A stretch of DNA of 64,000 bases, taken from positions 3,286,001 to 3,350,000 of the forward strand of contig NZ_CP059399.1 of the NCBI RefSeq assembly GCF_013744875.1, read 5' to 3'. A program made the translations under genes and the position numbers. Under the pieces are notes generated by a model, which saw only the letters and a program-made list of their open reading frames with translations, did no database searches and was not told the origin of the DNA. Positions 50,389 to 58,755 of the stretch are shown here, one piece after another (position 1 is the first letter of the stretch; each line of letters begins with the position of its first letter). Source of the DNA: Nocardia huaxiensis (GTDB lineage: Bacteria > Actinomycetota > Actinomycetes > Mycobacteriales > Mycobacteriaceae).

Positions 50389-51650
50389 AGAAAACCTCCG
50401 ACGGCGCGTACAGGCGTGAAAACAACAGGAAGAGAAGTCATTCCGCGCAGGAACGGAGACGGCCGCCGGACCAGATGCTGCGCGGGCACGGCCAGGTCGA
50501 TATCGGGCAGCCGATCCAGCAGCACCTCGATCCCGGTCCGGGCGATGATCTCGGCGATGTGCTGCGCAGGGAACGGGCAGCGGTACTCGCCGTGGCTGAA
50601 CGCGAAATGCGCACTGTTGCCGTGATGTACGGCGCTGTCGCCGGAAACACTCTGGCGCACATGCGGATCGGTGTTCGCCGCGGCCAGGCCGAGCAGCAGC
50701 AGGTCGCCGGCGCGAATCAGCTTGTCGCCCAGCCGGGTGTCGCGAGCGGCCCAGCGACCGGCCAGGATCGAGGTGGGGGCGTCCTCCCACAGCACCTCGT
50801 TCATGGCCTGATCCACGCTGCGGCGGCCGCCGCCCAGCGCGGCCGCGAAACGGTCGTCGGTGAGCATGAGCCCCACCGAGTTCACCAGCCAGTCCGAGGT
50901 CGGCAGATGCCCGGCGGCCGTGACGGCCATCAGGTCCAGCACATATTCGGTGTCGGAGAACGCATCCGGGTGCGCGAGCATGCGCGAAACCAGATCGTCG
51001 CCGGGCGCGGCCTGCTTGCGGGCCAGCAGATTCTGCATGTGCCCCATGAAGGCCATGTACCCGGCCTGGGCCTCGGCGGTGCCGTCGGCCATGGTCTTCA
51101 TGGCGCGCGCCAGCTCCGGGCCCTCCTCGTCCGGGAAGCCCAGCAGCCACGCGAGCACGAGCACCGGCAGCGGTTCGGCGAAGTCGGCCACCAGGTCGGC
51201 GCTGCCGCGACCGCAGAAGACATCGATCAGCCGATCCGCCAAACTCTCACAGACCCGGCGCAATTCGAATGGATCGACGCCTTCGAGAGCGGGCTCCACC
51301 ATGGCCACGTGCCGCAGATGCTCGGCCCCGGCGGTGAAGTAGATCGACGGCATGGGCTGGCCGACCATGGGCAGCAGCGGCCAGTCCGGCGGAATATTGC
51401 CCCACTGGTTCCACAGGCTCACATCGCGCGGGAACAGCTCCGGCGAACTGGTGACCTGATGCAGTTCGCGATAGCCGATCACCAGCCACGCGGGCACGTT
51501 GCCGGGCAGTTCCACCGCCACCACCGCGCCGTGGTCGCGGCGCATCTCGCGGTAGAGGCTGTGCGGGTCGGTGTGAAAGCGCGGTCCGCTCAAGGGAACC
51601 GCGTCGTGCGCCACCGGGCAGCCGCCCGGGCCGGGTGCGGGCGAGGTCAT
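50385..51650 (-). CDS. Cytochrome P450, CYP157-like, lacking the E-x-x-R arginine
   Basis: 421 residues from ATG 51650 (ATGA overlap with cvnD). The heme loop FSHGEYRCPFPAQ (Cys about 357) is present. The K-helix reads NEVLWEDAP, i.e. E-V-L-W in place of E-x-x-R, and the I-helix AAGHLPTSDW lacks the acid. Streptomyces CYP157 members of conservons are known to depart from ExxR in just this way (EQSLW). The second P450 gene follows immediately. It may still bind heme; whether it catalyses or acts as a structural/sensory partner for the CYP154-like protein is open. Confidence 0.92.
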   Translation of the reverse strand: MTSPAPGPGGCPVAHDAVPLSGPRFHTDPHSLYREMRRDHGAVVAVELPGNVPAWLVIGYRELHQVTSSPELFPRDVSLWNQWGNIPPDWPLLPMVGQPMPSIYFTAGAEHLRHVAMVEPALEGVDPFELRRVCESLADRLIDVFCGRGSADLVADFAEPLPVLVLAWLLGFPDEEGPELARAMKTMADGTAEAQAGYMAFMGHMQNLLARKQAAPGDDLVSRMLAHPDAFSDTEYVLDLMAVTAAGHLPTSDWLVNSVGLMLTDDRFAAALGGGRRSVDQAMNEVLWEDAPTSILAGRWAARDTRLGDKLIRAGDLLLLGLAAANTDPHVRQSVSGDSAVHHGNSAHFAFSHGEYRCPFPAQHIAEIIARTGIEVLLDRLPDIDLAVPAQHLVRRPSPFLRGMTSLPVVFTPVRAVGGFL

Positions 51651-52273
51651 CGGACGGTCTCCGGGGTGTAGAGGTGTTCCACCAGCGAGATCAGCACGTC
51701 CCGGCAGGACTCCCGATCGCGTGCGTCGCAATCCACCAGCGGCACTTGCGGATCCAGGTCGAGTGCGTCGCGCACCTCGTCGAGCTGCGCGTCACCGCCG
51801 AAGTTGTTGCACGCCACCACGAACGGCGTGCCCTGATGCTCGAGCCGGTCGATGGCGTACCAGGAGTCCTCGATGCGGCGCTGATCCACCAGCACGATCG
51901 CCCCCAGCGCGCCGGTGAACAGCCGGTCCCACAGGAACCAGAACCGTTCCTGGCCGGGCGCTCCGAACAGATACAGCACGTGCTCGGCGTCGATGGTTAT
52001 CCGGCCGAAGTCGAAAGCGACCGTGGTGGTGGTCTTCTCGGGTGCACCCGCCGGATCGTCGATGCCGTAGCCGACCTGCGTCATGGTGGCTTCGGTGTCC
52101 AGGGGCCGGATTTCGCTGACCGAGCGCACCATGGTGGTCTTGCCGACCCCGAAACCGCCGACGATGACGATCTTCAACCCGTGCCGGGCATCGGCGTGCA
52201 GCGGGGCGTCCGCGCGGGCGGGACGGGGGTCGCGACCCCGGGGGTTCCAGAAGTCATAGCTTGCGGAGTCCAA
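51647..52273 (-). CDS. cvnD: CvnD: Ras-like small GTP-binding protein of the conservon
   Basis: 208 residues from TTG 52273, picked because GAAGG is six bases upstream and the reading overlaps the cvnC end by 20 nt; the longer frame to 52516 is a cvnC shadow. P-loop GGFGVGKTTMV, G3-like LFGAPGQERFWFLWD, and ACNNFGGD near the G4 position (N-N instead of NKxD). In the family CvnD cycles nucleotide under control of CvnA-C at the membrane. Translationally coupled to the P450 gene behind it. Confidence 0.93.
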   Translation of the reverse strand: MDSASYDFWNPRGRDPRPARADAPLHADARHGLKIVIVGGFGVGKTTMVRSVSEIRPLDTEATMTQVGYGIDDPAGAPEKTTTTVAFDFGRITIDAEHVLYLFGAPGQERFWFLWDRLFTGALGAIVLVDQRRIEDSWYAIDRLEHQGTPFVVACNNFGGDAQLDEVRDALDLDPQVPLVDCDARDRESCRDVLISLVEHLYTPETVR

Positions 52274-52610
52274 CGAGCACCTTCTCGAGCGTGGTGGTGT
52301 CGGGTAGTGAATTCCATTGCACGCCAGGGTTGTGGCGCGGATGGCGCACCGTGATCCGGCCGGCGTGCAGCAGATCCGACAGCAGAATGGTGGTGATGCC
52401 GACCGGCAGCCGCAGCTCCGCCGCGATCTCCACGACGGCGGTCGGCGCCCGGCACATGTCCAGGATGGCCCGATGCTCGGACTGCATGCCCGGCGTCGGA
52501 TCGCATTCGCTGACAACGAGAGTCACGAGATCGAACGCATCCGAATCCGGTCGGCTGCGTCCCCCGGTCACCGTGTAGAGCCGGTCCGGACTCTCGTCTG
52601 GCCTGGTCAC
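52254..52610 (-). CDS. cvnC: CvnC: DUF742 protein of the conservon
   Basis: 118 residues. RLYTVTGGRSRP near the start, LVTLVVSECDPTPGMQSEHR then AILDMC, and the winged-helix segment VVEIAAELRLPVGITTILLS plus DLLHAGRITV define DUF742. Overlaps cvnB as ATGA and cvnD by 20 nt. In the family it forms part of the membrane-associated G-protein-regulating complex. Confidence 0.95.
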   Translation of the reverse strand: MTRPDESPDRLYTVTGGRSRPDSDAFDLVTLVVSECDPTPGMQSEHRAILDMCRAPTAVVEIAAELRLPVGITTILLSDLLHAGRITVRHPRHNPGVQWNSLPDTTTLEKVLVGLRKL

Positions 52611-53020
52611 GACACGCTCGCTCCCCGCACCCGGGGCATGGCGACCAGATGCTCGCCGAGTTGTTCCACCAGTTCGCGCATATTGTGGCCGACCAGCCCG
52701 GCATCGGCGTCCTCGGCGGCGACCACCGCGATGTGCGCGCCCAGACCCGCCTCCACGATGAACAGGATGCCGCCGTAGAACTCGGTCATAGACTGGCGCA
52801 CGCCACCCCGGCCGTCACCGAACTCGACCGACGCCCCGTGCGAAAGGCTCTGGATCCCCGCGGCAATGGCGGCCAGCTGATCGGCGCTGTCGACGCCCAG
52901 CTCCGGCGTATGGCAGATCTTGAGCCCGTCCCCCGACAGCAGCAGCGCGTGCCGGGCCTGCGGGGTGCGCGCCAGCAGTTGCTCCAGCAGCCAGCTCAAA
53001 TGTGTCGCGGACGGTGTCAT
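52607..53020 (-). CDS. cvnB: CvnB: Roadblock/LC7 protein of the conservon
   Basis: 137 residues from ATG 53020. LSWLLEQLLARTPQARHALL then LSGDGL, followed by QLAAIAAGIQSLSHGASVEF and GGILFIVEAGLGAHIAVVAA, give the Roadblock/LC7 fold that acts as a GTPase-regulating (MglB-like) partner of CvnD. Its start codon shares bases with the cvnA stop. Confidence 0.95.
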   Translation of the reverse strand: MTPSATHLSWLLEQLLARTPQARHALLLSGDGLKICHTPELGVDSADQLAAIAAGIQSLSHGASVEFGDGRGGVRQSMTEFYGGILFIVEAGLGAHIAVVAAEDADAGLVGHNMRELVEQLGEHLVAMPRVRGASVS

Positions 53021-54663
53021 CACTCGCTCTCCAAACCTGCGGACGGGGACGATTCGGCCGGCTGCGGGCGGCCGTTCACCGCGCGCTGGAACGCCCCCAG
53101 CGCGGATGGCGGCGACGCCGGCCGCCGCGGCGCGGCCGCCTGCTCGTTCGAACCCCCGGAATAGGCCGACAATCCACCCGGATGCGTGGCCGCCAGCGTG
53201 CTGCCCCGCCGCCGCCTCGGCAACCCGGACGCCGTGGAAGTCGCTGCGCGCTGGGCAATCTCGTCCAAGCTGGCCGGTGCCGGCTGTGCGGCCGGAGCCG
53301 TATGCGCGGCAGGTGTGGCCGTGCTGCCGGAGGAATCCGTTGCGGTAACCGAGCCCCCCGTCATTCCGGCATGCTTTTGGCCGGAATCCACCAAGTCCGG
53401 CTGCGGTTCCTCGTGTGGATCCCGGCCAAGAAGCGCGCCGGGATGACGAGGGGGTTGATCTTCGGAAAGGGTTGTAGGCGAGGTGGATACAACGGCGGGA
53501 AGGCTCGCGGGTGTGGGAGCCGGGTCGGTGGCGGCCGGGAGGGCGGTCAGCGATCCGGTCTGTCGCTCCAGGCGAGTGGTGAGTTCGCGTGGCACCACGA
53601 CGACGACGGCCGTGCCGCCGATGGCCGAGGGGCGGAAGGAGACGGTCAGATCGTGTTTGCGGGCCAGATGGCCGACGACCGCGAGACCGAGCCGGGTGCC
53701 GGACAGTGAGGAGAGGTCCGAGGTGCGCTGTTCGCGGGATACGGCCTGTTCCGCACGGCGCAAAGCGGATTCGCTCATGACGAGCCCGCTGTCCTCGATG
53801 GTGATCACGACCCCGGCGGGCACCTCCGCGGCGTACACGTGTACCTCGGTGGTGGGCGGCGAGAAATTGCAGGCATTGTCGAGCAGCTCGGCGAGCGCGT
53901 GCATGATGCCCTCGGCCGCGTGCCCGGCGATGGCGATCTCGGTGACCGCCCGCAGCCGCACCCGCTGATAACCCGCCACGCGACCCATTGCTCCGCGCAG
54001 AATCGATTCCATGGCAATGGGTTTGGCCCACCGGCGACCCGAGCGCGCACCGCTGAGCACCGCGATGCTGTCGGCCAGCCGGCCCGCCTGCGCGGTGCGG
54101 TGATCCAGTTCGAGCAGGTCCGCCAGCACCTGCGGATCGGCGTGCCGATGCTCCATCTCGCGCAGTTCGGCCAGCATGCTGGTGCTCATGGCCTGCATGC
54201 GCCCGGCCGCACCCGCGAACGCCGCCAGCGCCGCCGCCCGCCGGTTCTCACTGGCCTTCAGTTCCTGATCCTGTGCCGCGACCGTCGCGTTCAGGGCCTC
54301 GAAGTGCGCCTGCGCGTTGCTGATTCGCGCATTGGCCTCGGCCATGACGGAGGCGATGCGCGCCTCGGTGTCGGCGGTGTGCGCGACGGCGGCCCGCCGG
54401 GCCACCAGCGCCTGCCCGCGATAGTAGGCAGCGGCCGTGACCGCCGCGCAGCACAGCACCGCGACCAGGCTCGCGCCGACCGCGAGCGGGAGACGAAACT
54501 CGTTGGGAGCACTGAAAACCGCCGCCCCCACCACCACGACGGCCGCCCCGGCCGACACCAGCATCGCCTCGTACGGCAGCCGGACACTCCGAACGGCCAC
54601 GGGCTCGCCCTGCGGCGAATTCGATGACTCCGACAAGCTACGCACTTCCGTACTCACGTTCAC
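53020..54663 (-). CDS. cvnA: CvnA: membrane sensor with histidine-kinase-type ATPase domain
   Basis: About 547 residues if GTG 54663 is used; GTG 54657 or a longer form to ATG 54753 cannot be excluded as no start has a convincing ribosome site. Two transmembrane helices (EAMLVSAGAAVVVVGAAVF; LAVGASLVAVLCCAAVTAAA) are followed by a coiled coil and a GHKL ATPase domain with N-box ELLDNACNFSPP, G1 EDSGLVMS and G2 GTRLGLAVV. The H-box His is not obvious, so this may bind ATP without classical phosphotransfer, as is thought for Cvn sensors. The C-terminal 190 residues are Pro/Ala/Ser-rich and contain two hairpin repeat units read in frame. Confidence 0.9.
   Translation of the reverse strand: MNVSTEVRSLSESSNSPQGEPVAVRSVRLPYEAMLVSAGAAVVVVGAAVFSAPNEFRLPLAVGASLVAVLCCAAVTAAAYYRGQALVARRAAVAHTADTEARIASVMAEANARISNAQAHFEALNATVAAQDQELKASENRRAAALAAFAGAAGRMQAMSTSMLAELREMEHRHADPQVLADLLELDHRTAQAGRLADSIAVLSGARSGRRWAKPIAMESILRGAMGRVAGYQRVRLRAVTEIAIAGHAAEGIMHALAELLDNACNFSPPTTEVHVYAAEVPAGVVITIEDSGLVMSESALRRAEQAVSREQRTSDLSSLSGTRLGLAVVGHLARKHDLTVSFRPSAIGGTAVVVVVPRELTTRLERQTGSLTALPAATDPAPTPASLPAVVSTSPTTLSEDQPPRHPGALLGRDPHEEPQPDLVDSGQKHAGMTGGSVTATDSSGSTATPAAHTAPAAQPAPASLDEIAQRAATSTASGLPRRRRGSTLAATHPGGLSAYSGGSNEQAAAPRRPASPPSALGAFQRAVNGRPQPAESSPSAGLESE
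53361..53450. repeat. Pair of hairpin repeat units inside cvnA
   Basis: Unit 1 at 53361-53390 (ATTCCGGC-N8/9-GCCGGAAT) and unit 2 at 53416-53450 (ATCCCGGC ... GCCGGGAT) face each other. They are the same family as at 39606 and 59166-59253 and are translated as part of the low-complexity tail. Confidence 0.8.
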
Positions 54664-54675
54664 CGGGGGTGAACG
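54657..54675. promoter_or_regulatory. 19-bp perfect palindrome at the cvnA start
   Basis: CGTTCACC-GGG-GGTGAACG overlaps two candidate cvnA start codons. Either an operator controlling the conservon or evidence that translation starts elsewhere. Confidence 0.5.
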
Positions 54676-55026
54676 CCCCGATGCGATCACCGCCCTGCCC
54701 GCCGCGCCGAAGCGTCGGAGCCGCAGACAGATTCGGATCCAGCTGTGGAGCATAAGCGTCTGAGATGGTCGGCGCTACCCGAGAGCGAACGCCGCGGCAA
54801 CAGGCCGTCTCGTTCGCCGGGAAGCCGGTCGGATCACCGTAATTCGCTGTACAGCCGCAGTTTTCGATCCGGTCATGAGAGTGCGTCGGCGAGCGGCGAA
54901 CAGTCCTGCGGTGAGCACCCGGACTGATCATGCGCGGGTCGACCGTCGGACGGCGTGCGTCTCATTATCGGGACAATTCTGGCCCTGGTTGGATTGGCGC
55001 GCGTGGTCCGGGGTTGGCGTGGTGGG
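54676..55026. other. Intergenic region upstream of the conservon
   Basis: About 350 bp. The frames on both strands are short, without ribosome sites, and unlike their neighbours in codon pattern. It probably carries the cvn promoter. No promoter boxes could be assigned. Confidence 0.4.
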
Positions 55027-55242
55027 TCAGCGACTTCCGGTGCGCACGCCGTCCCGGATCTGGTACACGCGCGATGTGGTGATGTCACCGGCGGCCTTGG
55101 CGATCAGGAAGACCCGCTCGCCCGCCAGGGTGGCGTCCTTGATCTTCTTTCGCCATACGGCATCGGCGGCACGTGCGGCATCGGTTGCGGCCTTGCGGGC
55201 GCGAGTGGCTTCGCGAACGTCGGAGAGCAGCGGCGTGGGCAT
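55027..55242 (-). CDS. Small helix-turn-helix-like protein (71 aa)
   Basis: ATG 55242 has AGGAAGG ten bases upstream, so it is preferred to the longer frame reaching 55431. The N-terminal half is one charged, Ala-rich helix (REATRARKAATDAARAADAV); the C-terminal half (GERVFLIAKAAGDITTSRVY then QIRDGV) reads as a helix-turn-helix with recognition helix TSRVYQIRDG. Probably a small DNA-binding regulator. Divergent from the oxidoreductase at 55527, with palindromes at 55279-55303 between them, which may be its own operator. Confidence 0.7.
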   Translation of the reverse strand: MPTPLLSDVREATRARKAATDAARAADAVWRKKIKDATLAGERVFLIAKAAGDITTSRVYQIRDGVRTGSR

Positions 55243-55278
55243 TGCCCGGTCCTTCCTGTGTCTGATCTGAATTTGGGT

Positions 55279-55303
55279 CACAATGTTGTGTTGTTGCAAC
55301 AAC
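55279..55303. promoter_or_regulatory. Two abutting palindromes upstream of the HTH gene
   Basis: CACAA-TG-TTGTG (55279-55290) runs into the perfect 14-mer GTTGTTGCAACAAC (55290-55303). They lie 37-61 bp upstream of the HTH start and within the divergent promoter region. Confidence 0.55.
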
Positions 55304-55526
55304 GGTAAACGTGGATGCAAACCGGAGTCAATACCGCTTGCCTCGAAAATGGCTCGATTATGGTTCAGCCCGCACGAGTGCGAATCCGTGGTCGGGGTCA
55401 CCGTCGAGGCGCGGATTATTCCCTCGTTCACCCGTCGCGTAATCCCCGCCCGCGGCTTGACCTCAACCGAGCTCGAGGTTCGACGCTGGGTGCATCGGTG
55501 ATCGAATTCGAAAGGGAGACAGCGAT

Positions 55527-56516
55527 ATGCGTGCAGTGGAGGTCAAGGCGTTCGGCGACCCCGAGGTCCTGACGGTTGTCGAGAGCCCCGACCCGGTTCC
55601 GGGTCCCGGCGAGGTGGTCATCGAGGTCGCGGCGGCCGACGTCATGTTCCTGGACACCCTGCTGCGTTCCGGCGCGGGCGCCCGGTTCTTCCCCGTCGAG
55701 CCGCCCTTCGTGCCCGGTGGCGCGATCGCGGGCGTGGTCGGAGCCGTCGGATCCGGCGTGGACCCCGCCTGGGTGGGCCGTCGCGTCGCCTCGAACACCG
55801 CGGCCAGCGGCATCGGCGGCGGCCTGCCGATCGGCGGGTATGCCGAGAAGGCCCTGGCCCGCGAGGAGCAGCTGACCCAGGTGCCCGCCGAGGTGGAGCT
55901 GACGCAGGCGGTGGCCCTGGTCCACGACGGCCGCACCGCCCTGGCGGTCTTCGATCGCGCTGCCGTCCAGCCCGGCGAATGGGTCCTGATCACCGCCGCT
56001 GCGGGTGGGCTCGGCACCCTCCTGATCCAGCTGGCCCGCGCGGCCGGGGCGCGCGTGATCGCGGCCGCGCGCGGGGAGAAGAAGCTCGCGCTGGCCCAGC
56101 GTCTCGGCGCCCACGAAGTCGTCGACTACTCCGAGCCGGGCTGGGCCGACCGGGTGCGCGAGGCGACCGGCGGCGTTCAGGTGATCCTCGACGGCGCGGG
56201 CGGCCCGATCGGTGTGGCGGCCCTGGCTGCCGCCTCCCCGGGTGCACGATTCATCGGATACGGCAATGCCGCAGGTGGATTCGCCCCCATCGCCCCGGAA
56301 ACCGCTGCCGCCCAGCGCGTCACCGTCGTTCCGCTGTTCGAACTCACTGCGGCCGAGGTGGATTGGACCGCCTTGTTCGAACGCGCGCTCACCGAAGCCG
56401 CCTCCGGCCGCCTGGAGGTCGTGATCGGCCACACCTTCCCGCTGGATCATGCCGGGGCCGCACATGCCGCCATCGCCGCTCGCGAGACCTTCGGCCGCAC
56501 CATCCTCACCGTCTGA
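55527..56516 (+). CDS. Zinc-independent quinone oxidoreductase/MDR-family dehydrogenase
   Basis: 329 residues; AGGGAG upstream of ATG 55527. GroES-like N-terminus (MRAVEVKAFGDPEVLTVVES then PDPVPGPGEVVIEV), cofactor motif VLITAAAGGLGTLLIQLARA, and GAHEVVDYSEPGW. The Cys/His ligands of zinc ADHs are absent, so it fits the NADPH:quinone reductase group. Divergent from the small HTH gene, which may regulate it. Confidence 0.92.
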   Translation: MRAVEVKAFGDPEVLTVVESPDPVPGPGEVVIEVAAADVMFLDTLLRSGAGARFFPVEPPFVPGGAIAGVVGAVGSGVDPAWVGRRVASNTAASGIGGGLPIGGYAEKALAREEQLTQVPAEVELTQAVALVHDGRTALAVFDRAAVQPGEWVLITAAAGGLGTLLIQLARAAGARVIAAARGEKKLALAQRLGAHEVVDYSEPGWADRVREATGGVQVILDGAGGPIGVAALAAASPGARFIGYGNAAGGFAPIAPETAAAQRVTVVPLFELTAAEVDWTALFERALTEAASGRLEVVIGHTFPLDHAGAAHAAIAARETFGRTILTV

Positions 56517-56606
56517 TCCCACCCGGCGTGTCGTAGGTGTTTTCCCAGTTCCCGCCGGTTTCGCGCGGCATGGTGGGAGCTGAGCGCACACGACACGGAG
56601 GTGGCG

Positions 56607-57398
56607 ATGGGCTATCGGGCAGCGGTGCTGGGCATGGCCGGGGTGGCGGTGGTCCTGGGTGCCGGGCCGGCCGCGGCGGAGGTCGCCGACCCGGCGACGG
56701 TGCCGCCGCGCACCGCGATATCCCTGCGGTCGGTGGTGCCCGGCGTGCGGTGGGGCACCGCCAATGAGACCGAAACCCGTGCGGGGCTGTCGATTTCGAA
56801 GTTGTACCTGGCGGACTACGCGCTGCGGCACGGCGACGGGTCCGCCGAGGACAAGGAGCTGGGGGAGCGGATGATCCGCAACTCCGACGACGGCGCGGCC
56901 GAAGCGATGGCGGCCAAGTATCCGTACGCCATCGACGAGATCGCCGCCGAATACGAGCTGAAGGGCACCAGTGGCGCGGGCGGCTGGGGCATGTCGTCGA
57001 CCACCACCGCGGATGTCGCCGACTTCCTGGCCGCCAAGCAGCGCCGTGAACCGGATTCGCCGCTGCTGCGGTGGATGGCCACCGCGAGCGAGGTCGCCGC
57101 GGACGGGACGGTCCAGGACTGGGGCACGTCCCAGGTGCCGGGCGTGACCGGGACCAAATGGGGCTGGTCGGACCTGGGGGTGCCGGAGGTGGCCTCGGCC
57201 TCGATCGGACCCGGGTTCACGGTCAGCGCGCACACCTACGGGACCGCCGCCGAGCAGACCCGGGACGTGCTCGCGGTGGTGCCCGAGGTGGTCGGGGAGT
57301 TGTACGCCGCATGCGTGCCGTGGCCGCTGCCCTGCGAACTGGGGGTTGCCATCGCAACAGTTGTAGGTTCACAATCGTTGTGTGCTTACAAGTGTTGA
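56607..57398 (+). CDS. Secreted serine beta-lactamase/PBP-fold protein with degenerate motifs
   Basis: 263 residues from ATG 56607 behind GGAGG (the GTG at 56601 overlaps that site). Signal peptide GYRAAVLGMAGVAVVLGAG then PAAAE. The order of motifs suits a beta-lactamase-like fold: SxxK in GLSISKLYLADYAL, SDD (for SDN) in RNSDDGAAEAM, and KWG (for KTG) in VTGTKWGWSD. Four Cys at the C-terminus (AACVPWPLPCELG, SLCAYKC) could form disulfides. Activity on beta-lactams is doubtful because the second and third motifs are altered. Its 3' end overlaps the MFS gene by 17 nt. Confidence 0.7.
   Translation: MGYRAAVLGMAGVAVVLGAGPAAAEVADPATVPPRTAISLRSVVPGVRWGTANETETRAGLSISKLYLADYALRHGDGSAEDKELGERMIRNSDDGAAEAMAAKYPYAIDEIAAEYELKGTSGAGGWGMSSTTTADVADFLAAKQRREPDSPLLRWMATASEVAADGTVQDWGTSQVPGVTGTKWGWSDLGVPEVASASIGPGFTVSAHTYGTAAEQTRDVLAVVPEVVGELYAACVPWPLPCELGVAIATVVGSQSLCAYKC
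57370..57382. promoter_or_regulatory. Palindrome CACAA-TCG-TTGTG at the MFS start, candidate MarR operator
   Basis: The dyad ends on the first base of the MFS GTG codon. The MarR gene downstream is in the same operon, so autoregulation is likely. The same CACAA..TTGTG arms occur at 55279. Confidence 0.55.
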
Positions 57399-58755
57399 AG
57401 GGCTGAGCGCGCGGCGCAAACAGATCATCCTGATCACCTGCTGCCTGAGCCTGCTCATCTCCTCCATGGACGCGACCATCGTGAATGTCGCACTCCCCAC
57501 CATCCGCGATGATCTGGGCGCACCCCTGTCGCGGCTGCAATGGATCGTCGACGTCTACACGCTCACCCTCGCCAGCCTGCTCATGCTCTCCGGCGCGACC
57601 GCCGATCGATTCGGGCGCAGACGCATGTTCCGGATCGGGCTCATCGTCTTCGCGACCGGCTCACTGCTGTGCAGCCTCGCGCCCACCATCGACATCCTCA
57701 TCGGGGCGCGATTTCTGCAGGCCATCGGTGGCTCCATGCTGAATCCCGTTGCCATGTCGATCATTACGACCGTTTTCACCGGACGCGTGGAGCGGGCGCG
57801 GGCGGTCGGCATCTGGGGTGCGGTGGTGGGCATCTCGACCGCGCTCGGGCCGATCGTGGGCGGTACGCTCATCGACACCCTGGGCTGGCAGTCCGTGTTC
57901 TGGATCAACCTGCCGATCTGTGCGGTGGCCTTCGTGCTCACGACTGTCTTTGTGCCGGAATCGAAGTCGGCCACCTTCCGGGGCATCGACCCGATCGGGC
58001 AGGTGCTCGCCATCATCGTGCTGTTCACACTGGTGTTCGGCCTGATCGAAGGGCAGCCGCTGGTCTTCGTGGCCTCGGCGGCGGCGCTGGCCGGATTCAT
58101 CCGGCACGAATCCCGGCATCCGTGGCCCTTCATCGATCTGCGGTTCTTCCGGAGCTTCCCGTTCACCTCGGCCACCGTCATCGCGGTGTGCGCGTTCGCG
58201 GCGCTGGGGGCGTTCCTGTTCGACATGTCCATGTATCTGCAAGGGACACGGCACTTCTCGGCCGTGCACACCGGATTGCTGTATCTTCCCATGGCATTGG
58301 GCATGCTGATCTTCTCACCGCTGTCGGGACGACTGGTGGGGCGCTACGGCACCCGGCCCTCACTGCTGATCGCCGGAATTCTCATGGCCCTGGCGGCCGC
58401 CGGGCTGACCCAGCTGCAACCGGATACGCCGATCTGGCAGTTGATCGTGCTGTTCGTCTTGTTCGGCATCGGCTTCGGCACCGTCAATGCCCCCATCACC
58501 ACCGCCGCGGTGAGCGGCATGCCCCTCGATCGCGCGGGCGCTGCGGCCGCGGTGGCCTCCACCAGCCGTCAGGTCGGCGTGAGCCTCGGTGTGGCACTGT
58601 GTGGAGCGCTCTCCGGGGCCGGATTGTGGTGGACCATCACCGCATTCGCCATCGCCGTGACCGGCCTCGGGGTGGCCGCGAACACCGCGTGGGCATATCG
58701 TTCCCGCGATCGCGTCGCACCGCTACTGGAACAGAAGGCCCCCGCACATGTCTGA
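57382..58755 (+). CDS. MFS drug exporter, DHA2 family
   Basis: 457 residues. Helix 1 ends LLISSMDATIVNVALP, motif A GATADRFGRRRMFRIG and the motif C region GAVVGISTALGPIVGGTLI are typical of EmrB/QacA-type transporters. No ribosome site precedes GTG 57382, so translation may be leaderless or coupled to the overlapping upstream gene. Overlaps marR by 8 nt. Probably a MarR-controlled efflux pump. Confidence 0.9.
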   Translation: MLTSVEGLSARRKQIILITCCLSLLISSMDATIVNVALPTIRDDLGAPLSRLQWIVDVYTLTLASLLMLSGATADRFGRRRMFRIGLIVFATGSLLCSLAPTIDILIGARFLQAIGGSMLNPVAMSIITTVFTGRVERARAVGIWGAVVGISTALGPIVGGTLIDTLGWQSVFWINLPICAVAFVLTTVFVPESKSATFRGIDPIGQVLAIIVLFTLVFGLIEGQPLVFVASAAALAGFIRHESRHPWPFIDLRFFRSFPFTSATVIAVCAFAALGAFLFDMSMYLQGTRHFSAVHTGLLYLPMALGMLIFSPLSGRLVGRYGTRPSLLIAGILMALAAAGLTQLQPDTPIWQLIVLFVLFGIGFGTVNAPITTAAVSGMPLDRAGAAAAVASTSRQVGVSLGVALCGALSGAGLWWTITAFAIAVTGLGVAANTAWAYRSRDRVAPLLEQKAPAHV

